Positions 32,483-47,700 of a stretch of DNA of 64,000 nucleotides are shown here, piece after piece. Each line of letters starts with the position of its first letter. Position 1 is the stretch's first letter. The notes under the pieces were generated by a model. That model saw only the letters and a program-made list of their open reading frames with translations. It did no database searches and had not been told where the DNA came from. The stretch is from Lucifuga dentata (Eukaryota > Chordata > Actinopteri > Ophidiiformes > Bythitidae): NCBI GenBank assembly GCA_014773175.1, contig VXCM01002146.1, positions 516 to 64,515 on the forward strand, given 5' to 3'. A program made the translations under genes and the position numbers.

Positions 32483-35400
32483 CTGGATGGAGAGATGAAA
32501 GAAAAGACAGAACCTATTTAACTAACTTATTTTAGTTAATCATATCATGCTGCTCAATGTCTTGATTTCTCCTCAGATTAATGCAAAACACCATGTACCT
32601 CAGTAACTCCCCAGACTAATCTGAAACCAAAAAACATTGATATTTTCCATTTATTCAGCCTGCATAATCCTTTTGGCAACTGGTTGGAACAAATTGTTAC
32701 TGGATTTAATAAACTTTTCTCACAGCAAATATTTTTAACATTTGACCTGTCATAGCAGGAAAAGCACAGGTGTAACTAATAACATTAATGATTTTGTTCC
32801 ATTTGTTAGTGCCAGTAAATCAGCATGCACGATATCAGAGTCCTGGTGCTGGCACATCAAAATGGAATGCAGCCATTATTAATGTTATTAGTTACACCTG
32901 TGTTTGATCAAGTTAATGTCCACATTGTGAAGTGGCTATGCTATAGTGCAGCCACATACAGACATTTAATGATTACACTGCTAAGGTCTCTTTTTGTATT
33001 GTGTAAGTTAAGTCAACTTGAAATAAATATATCCTGTCAAATGATTAATGAAATATTCATCCTGTTAAGACTTTTTTTTTCTTCAGTAATGACCTCTATA
33101 TATCTGTACAGTTTTGGTTCTTTTTTGGCTTGTTTTCTGATTGAGTCTGAATCCGGATCTTGAATCAGACAATTTAAACGTTCTTATATGTGATATAAGG
33201 TGACAGTGCAGGAAAGACAGATCACCCTATGAAGGCTGTGCATAGAAAAATGTATCCTGTTTCTCTATATGCATTAACAAGGGTACAAAAATATCATGAG
33301 GTTGCAGTACTGAGGAGGATAAAAATGGAGAATGGTGCAACAAAATGTGCAAAGTGCAAAATCCAGAGAGCCTTAAATGACCACGTGATAATCTTTTGGG
33401 ATGGTGCCATCCCTTCACTAAATGATAAAATGCTTATCTGCAGTTTATTCAACATATCATTATCTATGCATATCAGCAATTATATGGCTTTATTGCAGCT
33501 GTAACCAAACAAGCATTTGAATGTTCCCTGTTATGTGTCTTTAACATACAGTATTTGTGTAGGAATGCATCCTAGGAGGAGCTGCAGGATGGCCTCACAT
33601 CTGGGAGCTGCATAATAACAACACATTTATTCTTTTGAAGTTTATTGCATTATTGCACTCATTCAACTGGGGATTCAGGCCAGCAGTCATTCAGTCATAA
33701 GCCTGCTTCTTTTAGCTGCTTTCTCCTGGATCAGCCCTTGACACAATGCTCTATACTTTAAACTACAGTTAAATGCTCCCAGGATATAAGAGGCTCATTG
33801 TGCCCCTGCAAGTTGCTACAATGCTTTCTTTTTACCCAGTAAAGAGAGTGGATGACATCACTGTTTACCTGCAGCTGCTTTTATAGAGCTGGGATTACCA
33901 GTGTATGTGCTTTTCTTGGAAGAGAGGTGTGTATGGGTGTGTGTGTGTGTGCGTGTGCCAAGTGTATATGTGTGCACACTTTCATGTTTGTGGAAGTTTG
34001 GGTATATACAGTATGTGTGTGTGGCAAAGGGTGTGGAAGAGGGTTTAATCATTAAATCTGATGTATGAAACTGATTAATGGGAATTTCTTGAGTGCTTCT
34101 GAAAGGCCTGTTGGTGCTCGTCAACCTGTGTGGCTTTATCTTTTTGCTTCACAGAGTTCAGACGATGAATTTTATGGCCAAAGGTGAGGTCATAAGTAAG
34201 ACATTGGTGAACAAAAATCTGCACGACAAACCTTGTGAAATATCTGCTACATTGTATTGAATTCAGTCTTTTTCTGGATAAAAAGAATAATAATTGTGTT
34301 GATGAATATACAAAGAAAACTCAAATCTTTGTTAAAATCAGGGCCAGTCCTACCATTTTTTGGGGGGTCAAGTTGGTTTGTTTGGGTCCATGATTTTATT
34401 ATCAGAAAGCATGATTGAGAAATTGACTCTAAAACCATCAAAATTGGTTTTAGGATAACTAATCCAAGCCTTTGGTAGGAGGCCCCCTAAGTAGCTGTTT
34501 ATGCCGCTTAATATGTAATAACACTTTTCTATTAATTAATTGAACAGTAATTGAATTGGACAGTTGATGTCTTAGTTTTTACTTAGAAATTAAACTAGGA
34601 TCTTTAAAATACTTACACAATGCCGTTACAGCAGCGCGTGCACTGGGGTAGTTTCTGAAGACCAGACATGGGGCCGGGAATGGGGCTTCCCAGTTTGGGA
34701 ACTGGAGACCTGACTGGGGACTTTAAGTTTCTCATTCTCTCTGTAGGAGACACACCTAGAAATAACAAAATAAGCACAGGGTAAACACAGGCAAAATGGA
34801 AACTGCACCATAAAGTTACCATTAGGAGGCCAGACCTTGAAGAAAAACACATATAAATGTAGAACATGCTCACAAATCCTAGAATTCCAGGCACCGACAC
34901 AAAACAAACCTCTGTGAGCATCTGGTAACTCAAGGAAAAACGTGTGTTTCTGTGTGTGCAGAAGGTCACAAGCTTCTAGGTAGTTCCTATCTGGAAACAT
35001 GATGTGTGTATGAGTATGTATATTTGTATGCTGTAGTAAAGCCCCCTGAGTTCCAGGTAGTGAGACTAAGAGAGTGTTGGTTGTCAGGTCAGATTTCAGG
35101 CTGCTAATGTGACACAAAGATGTATTAGTTTTTCCCACAGACCCTCTGAGGGAGGTGCTGGGGAGGTCAGTTCCTGTTCCCCATGGAGCCATTTCTCACC
35201 AGCCTTCCTCACAGCTGTGTGTTATCCTACTGGCCATAAGGGCATGGTAAAGGTAACCCATGTGAGGTACAGTTTCAATAATAATTTTCTAGTCTTCTTT
35301 TTAACTCATTTATCCAAAACTTTGAAAGTAATATTTCCTCTTTTTTTTCACAATGTCATCAGATTTCATGAAATCAAACCCAGCGGCACAGAAAGCAAAA

Positions 35401-38400
35401 TGTGGTGTAGGAGACAGATGGAGCCATCAGTCTTCAGGGGGATGTTCTCATTGTTACCATATATTAAAATAATGTCTGAAACGGAACGTGGTAATGTTTT
35501 ATTAGTGTGAAAATGCTACATGCAGCATCTTAAGTGTTGTCTTAGCTACTGAAAAATGCCCATGTTAAACCATAAGAAAGCACTCCCTTTCCTCTACATT
35601 TATCTTTTTCTTTCACTTTGGTCTGTACATCACACTTGCTAAATTTATGTCTTTCTCCTTCCCCTGCTTTCCCTCTCTTTGACCCTGCCATGTCTTTCAG
35701 ATCTTCCTGTGTGCTTCATTCATGTTCAGTTCAGCGGTATTTCCGAGAAGGAATTCATCAGTCATGTCACAGCGTCAAGCCGTCTAGTCATCACCCTGAT
35801 ACACCTCAGTCATACTCTGTGAATGACTTGAGGTGAGCTGTGATCATATCCATCCTTCTGACAAAATAATAGCAAAGTACAAAGGACACTAACATTTTAT
35901 GTAGACTGAGCCTATTGAGTCTCCTCCCCCCTCATTTTTTTTTTTTTTTTTTTTTTTTACAAGAGTAATATTCAACTATTAAGAATAGGGCCAACTTTAT
36001 AATTGATCACTCCACTTACTCCCCCCCATAAGTTTTGTTGCTCACATATTCATGTGTAATTTATGTCAGTCAGGAGGATTCAATATTATATCCACTAGGG
36101 GGCAATGTGAAGCCTGAAACATAAATCATCCGATCTACACCCCGAAAATCTTAAAAATGACTTCCAATTTTGCTCAATAGTGTAAACAAAGATAGTGACA
36201 ATCAAGGCTATCTGCATTTTACAAAGGCTTAAGAAACAATAGAACTTGTGACAAGGGAGATGGTGCTTGAGGTGTCTTATGGTACTAATTCCAACGTGAT
36301 CAATCACATTCCTCTTAATTATCATTTTGTCATTGCCAATGTCATTTTTCTGGTTGTCACTATTTCTTTGCTGCTGATGTGACAAAAGTTGACATGACTG
36401 CCCCCACAATTTTTATAGTTAATGCCTCTCACAAATATGTAGAGTTGATTCTAGAGGACACGCACAACCAATGCTTCAAACAAAGGCACAATCCACGTTG
36501 GCCATCTTGCGTATGTCATAACATCAAGTATAAACCTGCGTGAATGTGTCCATCTGCTGGAGCCTGTTTCAGTATATAGTAATAATCTTGTGTCAGTTGT
36601 GTCAGTATGTAGTGCTCTTTCATGTTTCACTAACCCCNNNNNNNNNNNNNNNNNNNNNNNNNNNNNNNNNNNNNNNNNNNNNNNNNNNNNNNNNNNNNNN
36701 NNNNNNNNNNNNNNNNNNNNNNNNNNNNNNNNNNNNNNNNNNNNNNNNNNNNNNNNNNNNNNNNNACACACACCCCCCCCCACCCCGCAATTTTTAACAA
36801 CTAAATTACATATTGAAACAGATAATCAGGATTGGTGCTTTCCCACAGAAGGCATTTTTATTAAGAGCCGCCAACCCCAAACATCATCTATTTAGTTACA
36901 CCTGACTGGTATGCATGAAAGGGGGCATAGTTTATACTAGATCTGGAACCATTCCAGTGGTTCCTGTGCACCAGGCCAGATCACCAGGTCACAGCTGTGA
37001 GCTGCAGTATATGACTTCCCTTCACTTATGATGTGCCAGCAGACGCTATTCAACCCAGCAGGCCACCAATCATTGCTGCTAACCGCAAGCCAATTACCGA
37101 GCACCTGGCACCTGATGCAAAGCACCCTCCATTCTTCACTAACAGTTAGACTCTAATGCACCACAGTAATTTTTTTTAGGATTAATATCTTTTGTTGCCC
37201 TCATGTCTTCTTCTTTTCCTTTCGGCTTTCCCTTCAGGGGTCACCACAGCGAATCATCTGCCTCCATCTAACCCTATCCTCTGCCTCCTCTTCTCTCACA
37301 CCAACTAACTTCATGTCCTCTTTCACTACATCCATAAATCTCCTCTTTGGTCTTCCTCTAGGCCTCCTGCCTGGCAGTTCCAACCTCAGCATCCTTCTAC
37401 CGATATGTTCACTATCCCTCCTCTGTACATGTCCAAACCATCTCAGTCTGGCCTCTCTGACTTTATCTCCAAAACATCTAACATGCGCTGTCCCTCTGAT
37501 GTACTCGTTCCTGATCCTATCCATCCTCGTCACTCCCAAAGAGAACCTCAGCATTTTAGTCTCTGCTACCTCTAGCTCTGCCTCCTGTCTTTGTTGCCCT
37601 CATGTCTGGAATTACAAAAACTTTTGTTATATTGATTTATTCAGCATGTCTTTAAAGGCAGGCAAATCTGGATCATCACGTTAATCATATGAGTTGAAAA
37701 TAACGACTGTCTTACTGTATTTTATGGTTTCATGTTACAATCCAGGAGGTTATCAGTAATCTATGTTTATATTTCAAAAGCAACATTTCCATCTCTGCAT
37801 GCCAGTGCTGTAACACTGATTGATGTCTTAGTTCAGATAAGTTTCAAGTGAGAAAAGACAGACTGTTTTCATCCTGAGCTGCCAACATGACACTTTCAGT
37901 GTATTAAAGCAGGTTTTTACAGCTGTCATTCATCATTGTTGTGAGAGTTGTCTAGCAAATAAAATACCTCGAGCTCACCAATGGGAAGTCACTATGTCAG
38001 TCTGTCTTTTTTTAGGTTTAATTTTTAAATAAATAGCTTTGGAGGTCAGGACTTCTAGGGGATTTCAGGGGTCACTGGCATTGTGCTTATTTCTTTTTCT
38101 AGTTGTTAAAGAAACATACCAATACTTTCCCATCATGTGATCTCTCAGTTTTGGGTTTTCAAAATTCTATCCTGTCTGTTTTTCTTGTATATTATGATTT
38201 ATGAAGTTTGAATAATAAAATCCCATCTCTGTAACAGTGTTTGACATTCCATATGATTATACCCCACTCTTTCCTTATCATGTGATCAGCCCTATATAAA
38301 CAGTTAGCTGTTAAGCAGAAGCTGATTAATACTATAATTTTAGCCAGAACCTTATATGTATTAAATTTTACAACTTTCTCTCATCTCTGTCTGTTAGACA

Positions 38401-41400
38401 TTATCGCTTCAAAGATCCAAACTTGACACCAGCATTTAACAGTCACCCCACCCCTCTTCCATCCACCTTTCTATCCAATCAGGACAGAGCCTGTGGAATT
38501 CTGGGTAAATTGACACTCTTGTTTGCTTTGCCTTTAAAGCCCCTGAAAGTCAACATGGTCTCTACAGGGGCTTTTACCTTCAAAGGGCACCAACTATGGT
38601 GTTTTAAGGCTGACAGCGAGGCATGCATGCATTAACAGAATGATTTTACTGCAGTATGTTGTTTTAAATGTTAATTTAAGGCAGATTTTATTACACCACT
38701 AATCATCAGAAGTGAGACAGGTAGCTGTAAGAATGATCCCAGTGTAAACCCAAAGTGCCTCCCTGTTTCACCGAGGGCTTAACATGTCCATCAACCTGTC
38801 ATTCTCCCAAAAGAGTTCTGACAGCAGACAAATGGAGATCCCTTTCAATCTATCAGCATGATTTAATTCTATCACCCTCTATACCCCCNCCCCCCACCAT
38901 GTCGTTATCATCTGTCTTGACCCCTTTTACTGTTTTTGCATTAAAAACCTGTGAGTACTAAAACAAAAGCTAGTAAGGGAGCTAAGTAAGGGAGCAGCAT
39001 GGGATGGCTCTGCTGAAGCAGTCAGTGTTAGGCTGTAGATTATCCTGTCAGCTGTCACATCAAATATAAACCCAAAGAGTGGATGCCTCAGGATAATGAT
39101 AGTTTACAGTGAGAGAAAATCTGATTGGCTCAGTTCTACAATATGGCAAATCAGAACAAGCTAAACTCTTTCATTACAATCACTATATTATTATTTTTTT
39201 GGCCAAAGTACACCAATTGGTGATCACATAAAATATCATATAATTATCATCACCTGCTGTTATGCTGTCGACAACAGTAAAAAATAATCATCACCACACA
39301 AAAGAGTGTGTGTTTTGCCTGTCTGTTTTTTTTTTTTTNTTTTTTTTTTTTTTTTAACTTTTGGCTTTAAATTATTCAAATTCACAGATGCTAAATATCA
39401 GCACCAAATACTGTCACTCAGTATGTTTTCTCTCCATATTTTCTGAACCATTATTGGCCTCTAAAAATCCATGCAAGTCAAATTTGAGAATGTAAACTGT
39501 ATCAGAACATATTCTGCTTTTGTTATTTTTTACAGAGTAATATAGTAGCGTTGTCAAAGTGTCAAAACTTGAGTTTGATGTCTACAGAAAGGTATTCAGT
39601 AGGAAAAACCCAAAACTGCCCTGAAAGCTTAGTTTTGGTTGGTCCTTTACCTCTGTAACATGTTGATGTCAACAAGTAACATGAATTTACATGCCTACAT
39701 ACCTGGCTAGCCACACCCACAAAGTATGAGGCTAGTGAGCGAGTGTTTGACAAGCATCTATGTCTTGTAGTCTGTGGGTGTTGCCAGCTCAAGCCTGATG
39801 CAGCCAATCAGGACGGAATAGGCTTTTTCAGAGGAGGCCTTAATGAGACAGCACCAAAAACTGACTGTTTTCGCTCAGTGTGTACAGTGGTGCTGCAGCA
39901 AGCGAGAGTGGGTGGATCATTGTGTTTTTAGCGCAATAAAGCACTGCAAAGGTTTTAAAATAGACCCCTAAATAAAAACAAAACCATGTAAATCTGTATA
40001 ATACATCTCATCGAAAGTTATACATTATATATACTGATTTATCCAGTGAAGGATCACTGAGCAAACTTACTGACTTTGGCCCAACAGTTTCATATGTTCA
40101 CAGCTGGTACAGTAACTCTCTGCACATTCTTCCACTTTAGCAATAGGTGTTGAGTGCTACTCTTAAGGCAGTTTGAGAAAACTATTAATTACTGGCAGGC
40201 TGTGCTAAGCAGTAAGAAGCCTGCTTCTCTAATATCTTGGCTATTTCCACCCAACACATTCCAAGTATAACCTTAGCAACTATTGGCCCTGTTTGAGTGG
40301 TAAACATGGAACTTGAAAGAAGGGTTTTAGTTGCAGGGATTAGCCCTGCTGCCCTCATCAGCATCACATGACTCCTCCTCAAAAGCTGGAATGCTGAGTG
40401 GTCAGAAAACTGACAGGAAAGCCATATTTCTCACTTTATTGTCCTTTGTGAAGTTGTTTTTGCAGTAAATTTGCCTTTGCAAAACTTTCCTCCCAGTTCA
40501 TCCATGCCTGGACTATTTAAAGCACTTCATCCTCCTCTTGCTCTCTCCCCCTCTCTTCTTTTCTCTTATTTGCTCTCTCTCTTCCTCCACTAACCTCTCT
40601 TTCTATAAAAGGAAAACTATGCTAGTTAGAAAGAGGACTTCAAAACAGAGAGGCCGAGCAAAGCAAGATTTTCCTTTGGCTGGAAACACAAGCCTTGTTT
40701 GCAAAGGGGGAAATATTTACTTTGAATATACAATTTCTATCATAAGTAAACAAACAGCTTCAATACAGCTGGACCGCACAGATGCGTGCTGGCCTTAATT
40801 CGCATAATTGACCACATCGTGTTGAAAGTGAGGCCATAAAATCATAATTGCTAATATCACATAATATAAACATACAGATTTGTTCCCAAACAGTGATTTT
40901 GTCTAGAATGAACAAGGTGGTGATGAGTCTTTCACGTACATTTCCTTCTTAGTTTCATCTTTTTTTTTTTTTATTTGTTATAATTTTTTAAATATGTCCT
41001 ATAAGTGATGCAGCACCATTTGGGCAAGTTGTTAAAAAGATGCAGCTTCATTCAGTTCTCCATATTTCTTCTAAATTAAATCATCCTTTTAACCTGTTTT
41101 TTAAAACTTTTGTGATCATACTGCTATTGGAACGCAGCCCCAAAATGAATAATTGCTCCACACTTATATCACACACACTTATGTCACACACACTTATGTC
41201 AAGTGGGATACCATTTAAAGGGTTAAGCTATAATTTAAGACTATATTGAAGACAGACAAGCAAACAAACAATGGCTGGATCACAAGGCAGAATGCTAATG
41301 AGAACAGTCAGCGCGTAAACTAAGGGGAAACTACCTGATATATGGGGAAATAAAATAAATGGGGAGCAGGTTTGTGGGTCATAACATTTTGAGGAAAGGA

Positions 41401-42589
41401 ACTCAGGGGAGGCAGCAGCTAGGACAGGTAGTGAATACCAGTTTCATATTAGCAATCCCTTCATATTTTACCAAAACTGTATCGGTTATTTTTACAGATA
41501 AAGAATTTTATTTTAGCTTTTTTGCCTGGGTGGGGGTGGTGTTAATATATTTTGATATTTCTATTTCAGCAGTATTGTGATGGCTTAATATCCAGCATGA
41601 CTTGCTTTATGTTTTTATGTTAATTCAGTTAGTTAAATCACTTCTCTTCAAAAATATCTCAATAAAAAGATATCAAAGAAAGAAACTTCCTACCTCCATC
41701 CTCAGCCTCCAGTATCCCCTGGAGGTATTTGAAGGAGCCGGACTGTTTGGGTTCAGAGACAGGCTCCTCATAGTCTTGCAGCATCTTGTAGACATCTGAC
41801 TCTGTGTCGACACCATTACGGCCCCCAGGGGAGTGCGTGGGTGGCTCCGGGCTGAGGGAGACAAGAAAGCTAAGGTATTTATGCAATGTATCGTTATTAA
41901 TGTTATATTAACTGGATGACAGATGATGGAAAAACATCTACTTTCCATGTTTAATCAAGACGCTGGAAAAACCAAAAACTCTCTCATTATAGATCATAAT
42001 TTTAAAATAGATTTTAAGACTATCAATTACAGTGATCCCTGACATTAATTTAGACCTGTTCACCCAAAAATGTAAACCATAAATGTATGTTTTTTTTCCT
42101 CAATACTATCGAACTTACCACTCTTGTACCAGGTGGTGACATGATGTTCACCTTTGACTAAGGCAGGAAAAAAATTAGTCTAAACAAAAAGAAAAAAGCA
42201 TGCTGATGTTTGTCAGATCTAACTAGAAGAAAGGAAAACCTGAAGGGAAAAAGTATAACTGAACAACAACAACAGAGGAGGATATGTATACTTCAGTATA
42301 ATCCATAGGCATGAAGTCTCAATCATACAGGCTCTGCATTATGGTGCTGCAAGTTCATCCATCCATCTAAAATATTCCCAGACTAAACAAAATGGATGGA
42401 TGTGTATGTGTGCGTGATCATTGCTGTGACAGATGTGTTGAGATTATTTAATGCCACACTGCATATTCTCTCCAGATGCTCCTGCAGGAGTCTAAATGAA
42501 GTGCTTTATCATAGCTCGAGAGATTTTATGTTTGTTTTATCAATGAGAGAAAGCCTGAGGTAATACTAGAGACTGTGTGCACACATGTA

Positions 42590-42654
<65 letters not shown>

Positions 42655-44670
42655 TGGGGATTGCCAGGATTAACAGTCTAGTCAGGAGGAAATCTGTTAA
42701 ACACTGCGACAATACACATACATTTATTACCCACTGGAGGGGACACACACTAACAAATGGCTTTTCCAGTCCACGTGGCCATTTAGGTGTCAGGAGATAT
42801 TAGAAGTATATTTTGTATGTATGTGTGTGTGTACATCTGTTATAGTTTATTCATAGCAGGCATCTCTAGACTTTTAATTACAGACACATCTGAAATTACA
42901 GGTGTATTTTAACATCAGATCATGCCTAGTGCAGCTTTAGAAGTAGGCTAATGGGTTTTGGGAGCTGTGATTTGAGAGGGATAAATGTAGGTAAATATTT
43001 CAGCTAATTCCATGTGTGATTTAGAAAATTTCACAGTACTGATGTGAACTTAGACTAGTCTACTTATCCTGTCAAAAGTGTCAGTTACAGTGGGATGTAA
43101 AAAAAAAAAAAGAAAACACCACTTTGATCATCTTACCTGTGTGTGGCGCTGAGGCTGAGGCCTCCCATCTTGCTCGGCAGACATCTGTCACCATTGCTGC
43201 CATTTTGGCCGTGAAGTCCACCTGGGTTGTTGTACTGAGTGTGCCTGGTTCCATTCCCGTGTCCATAGCTGTGGCTGTTGTTGTGTCTGGAGTGTCCGTT
43301 ATTCATATGAATCGAGTAGGGAGCCTGCGGGGATTTGGGCTCAGGGGTATACGAAGGTTTGCGGCTGTAACTGCCATATCCACTGGTGATTGGACGGAAA
43401 TTCTGGTAAGAAAAACAGAAAGATGGTGGAGTGAAATCAATGCAAATGAAAACATAACAGGAGATATAGGAGAAGCTGATTATGGAATGAAATATCTATG
43501 GGAAGAGTATGAAAGTAAGAGTGAAGCAAGGTCACATCAGAGGAAGAATTTCTAATATTAGAATAAGAAAAAAGGGTCAGGGACTCATTACAGGATGTGC
43601 AATAAGGTTCTGGAAATGTGATTAAAAAGACAGAAGAGCTTAGGAAGCAATCTTTCTTTGTGCTCTGATTAAGAAAACCACAATTCTTCAGAGGCGGTGA
43701 GACAGGATGTTCCCAAATGAGGCTTTGCAGCAATGAGATTTGACAGAAAAACCTTTTCCTCTCCAGTTCTCCTTTACCCATTTAATAATACGGCTTATAA
43801 AAGCATTCGATTTCCTGCAGATTTTTCCATCATATCTTATTTTGCTTCGGTGTAAATGCTGAAAAAAACCTCTTACTCTTTCCTGCCTATCCACTAAATA
43901 GTTTATAGTAATTGACAGATTCTATCTATCAAGTCTAAAGATTGTACCTAACAGTGATATTGTAAATGCCATTGCTGGTGACACATTTTCCGTATTCTTG
44001 CAACACACAGCTGCTGCCCTGGAACTGTTTGGAAGAACCTCCAGGACTAATGCAGGAGAGATGGACAGACACCTACAGCTGTATACATATAGCGAGTGTG
44101 TTTATGCTGGACTCCATGCCCTCTGAATGGATTTGCACAAAGTCCACAGTGACATCACCCAGCATTCACCGCTGCAGACATGCAGCTATCAACATGCTTC
44201 ACTGATAAAACTCACTACCAGCCTGGCTTGTCTGTCTAAGCAACTGAACAACTTCACAAACAACGTTTTATTGCAAGTTTCACCATGATGTCACCACTTC
44301 TGATAGCATTTTACCAATTTGAGTATCATTTCAGAGATAGCCAGAGATTGTGAAGAACTAAACCAGGGCTGCACATTATCATAACTTGGACCTATAAACA
44401 TTTCAGCTGAATGGAATGGCTTGTTTATAAGTTAGGCAACGCAGCAGGATGAGAATGAAGACACGTCCTTCTTCAGAGTCAGATTGTTGTGGGCCAGAGA
44501 AATGAGTGTGTGTATGTGTGTGTTTGGCTAGTATAAAGTGCCTTAGCCACAGGAGGCAGAGTTCACAGCCTCTCCAGGACCCCTGTCATTTCAACAGATG
44601 TGTCTGCTGGACGTGATGTTGTCCTCACTCCATGCCTGGACCACACACACACATGCATGCATGCACACAT

Positions 44671-44712
<42 letters not shown>

Positions 44713-47700
44713 ACACAAGCTGTCTGTAATCACCACTTCTGAGAGCTGAAGACCTCCCTCTACACCACATCCTGAACTTGGGAAAGTGGTCTCAATACCC
44801 TATCGTTGCCCTGCCTCCTGCCATCAAGACAGATGAGTTTCTAGAAATGTAACCCCACCCTCCTTCTACTCTCCCCAAAACTTCAAACAAAAAAGAATGA
44901 ATCCAAAAACCAGTTTAACAAAATGCATGCAGCTAGGCATTCATGGTTAAAGTTAGGAGAGGCAGGAGGAGTCATCACTCAATCCATCTTCACCCCCAGC
45001 GCCAAGCCCTGTTTGGGCAGGATGTCAGAAATACCCAACCATCTGTGGTTGTTTCCCCAGCAAACCAGACACTCTGAAGCCTGGTTTTCACCACAGGGCC
45101 AAACAGGCCAAACCAGTGGAAGACTGTGAAACACACAGAATAATGAGAATTGCCAAAATTTGAACATTACTATTTTTGAGTATATTCTGATTAGGCAAAA
45201 CAAACCTTTAAGTTTAAATGCTTTCAAAATGTTCCTGTAATTTTCATTACCACCTCACTTTTGTGTCAGAATATAAACATTCAGATTCTAAAAAAAGTAA
45301 CTTTCAGAGGACTTTTCCAAGGGAATCAGCACATTTGCAGCAGATTGTTTTTCATTTTGACAGGTAAGACATGCAAAATTCACCAGTATTTAAAAAAAAC
45401 AAAAAAACAAAAAAACAAAAAACAAACTTAAGATCTATACTGAATGTCCTAAAGTAGTCAAGGAAGAGGAGGACATTTTTGGTGTGTTTTTGGACCTGGG
45501 CCCTCCACTTTGGAAACTCACTAATCACTACTTTAATGCTGAAAATACCTCCCCTCTTCCACTTAACTTAAGATGGGATATTGAAAGAATTTGAAAAGAT
45601 TTGTTGATCAATATTGTATCTATCTTTTATTTTACCTGTAAATTCATCTTGTGCCTTCAAAACTCATATCACATTCCAGGATCTGTAGTTTATAAGTATA
45701 AGATGATTCAAGTTCTGCAGAACAAAACACTGTAGCTATCTTTTTAATCTAAGTGAGAATTTATTACTCATGCCAACCAGGTGGAATTCTGCAGATAACT
45801 ATCAGTGCTTGTATCACAATCAGACTTGCTTATTCCTGCCTGCGCACAGGAAACAAAGGAAACCAAGTGGAGGAAAACCCCTGAGAGTATATTATGTTAC
45901 ACCGTCTTCCTGCAGTGGCATGACAGAAAAGACATGACATTTATGACTCTCGATCTGTAAAAACATGACATGCAAAGGAGGCAGATAATCACACCCTAAC
46001 ACATAAGGTAATATATTTACAGAATGATAAAGGAGAAGAAAAACATTCCATTCTTATTTTATCGATTGGATGGAATATTTTACCTGAAGAAGAAATCCAG
46101 CCGAAAGCAAAACATTTAGTTTTGTATTAATTAAGAGTAGTTTTGATGTTTTAGCTGTGGATGGCTGGTGATTAGATGAGTCTAATTCTGATGACCCTAA
46201 TGAGGATGTATAATTTTATCCTTTAAAACAAAATCACTTGTAGAAGGGCAATCAAGAAAATTAAGGGAATCGTGAGGCAATTTGAGGACAATTTGGTATC
46301 CCATAAAAGTAAATGAAGCAGCTGATTTAAGCACTAATCACCACATATAAAATGGTGGTATTTTCCTTTTCTTCTTTAAAGATCCATTTTCCTGTTGCTA
46401 GGTTTCACCCATTTTCACCTTAGGCCTCATGCCTGATATGACTGGACCGCCTCTGTTTCAGACGATCCCCCTCCAACTATTCTCTTTGTCCTTCTTTTCC
46501 GTATACAGGCATCTCCGACCTCGCGTGTCTGTTGCACTCACATGTTTTCTTTGAGTGGATGGCAGATTTACAAGGCAGCACATCTGGTGCTAGCCTTATA
46601 AAAATGCCAGTTTGGTAACATTCAGGACCTGTAAGTGCTTTCGAGGTGCTCTTACGGTATGAGAGCTGGATTTCTTTTTATTACACAATATCAGCTTTAA
46701 ACCAAACTGTCTCATTAAAAAGATTTATTTTACCATTTTCACATCTGTGGGACAGTACATAGGTTTAATGCAGATTTTGTCTCAAGGTGAGAGTTACATT
46801 TATTGTTTTATATGCTATAAGTAATACCTTATCACCCGAAATCACCTGGTAACCTTATCTTGTTTTTCCAATGTAGTCAAAACAGTTTAAAGTTAGTATC
46901 AGGAGCATCATTCTATCTGAAACAGACTGGATTGTTGAAAAAGGCCATCTGTAAAATGATCTATAACCTAATTTCCCTCCCTGGAGAGCACTACTCTTTC
47001 ATTTTTTTTTCCCAGATCTTGACTCTCTTCCTCCTGGCTTAGACACTGAAAAACTTTGAGGGGGAAAAAAAAAGACAGATAAAGAAGGAGAAACAAGAAC
47101 CAAAAGCAGTAACTATTTATGAGAACCAGCACTGTCTAACTCTGCACGCTCATAAATTCAGAGTGCCATCTGATTTCACTGACCTATTTTACAATGGCAA
47201 CCAAGCATGTCTAATGGTTCAGGAAGACTGGGCATTTATGTGTGTATGTGTGTGCCAAAGAAAGAAAGAGTTTGTGTGTTCAGTTGTTTTTGTGTTTATG
47301 CACATTTACCCCCACACTTACATATGGTAGGCATTCAAGCATAAAAAGTGCATTATGTTAACTAGGGTGCATCCGACCAAGAGGCAGAGGGTTCCTCCAT
47401 TCATCAACCTGACTTAAAGTTACCCTGATTAATTAGGGCCTGGATGGGAGAAGACTGAAGTTTCAGCTCTGGTACCTCAACCCACAACCACAGTTTTGTC
47501 AAGGAAGAGTAGGCAAAGGAGGAGGTGAGGGTGAAGAGGAGGAGAAAAAGGTAGAGGACCTTAATTGAAATCATATGGTTGCCTTTTAACTGAGGACTGC
47601 GACCTCAGCCTGCCGGTCTAACGAAAAAGACACACACAAATCCACACACACCACCACCTCCTGCTTGTCTGCCTCCTGCATGGTAATCCCCCTGGACCTT

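Larger units (their letters stand above)
34756..41693. other. pdlim4 intron with LINE insertion and assembly gap
   Basis: About 6.9 kb. It contains an RTE-like LINE tail (37191-37607), the N gap (36638-36765), poly-T at 35935-35958 and 39327-39355, and a probable degraded dispersed repeat at 39690-39960. No other exons are seen. Confidence 0.8.

Noticed and set aside
32236..32535. 99-codon open frame on the plus strand
   Set aside because: It is antisense to the pdlim4 LIM exon.
34626..35192. 188-codon open frame on the minus strand
   Set aside because: It overlaps the pdlim4 exon 34755-34617 in the wrong frame and otherwise runs through intron sequence; no family resemblance.
36451..36783. 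Open frames crossing the N gap
   Set aside because: They exist only because N is read as any residue.
43124..43555. 143-codon open frame on the plus strand
   Set aside because: It is the antisense shadow of the pdlim4 His/Asn-rich exon (43137-43402).
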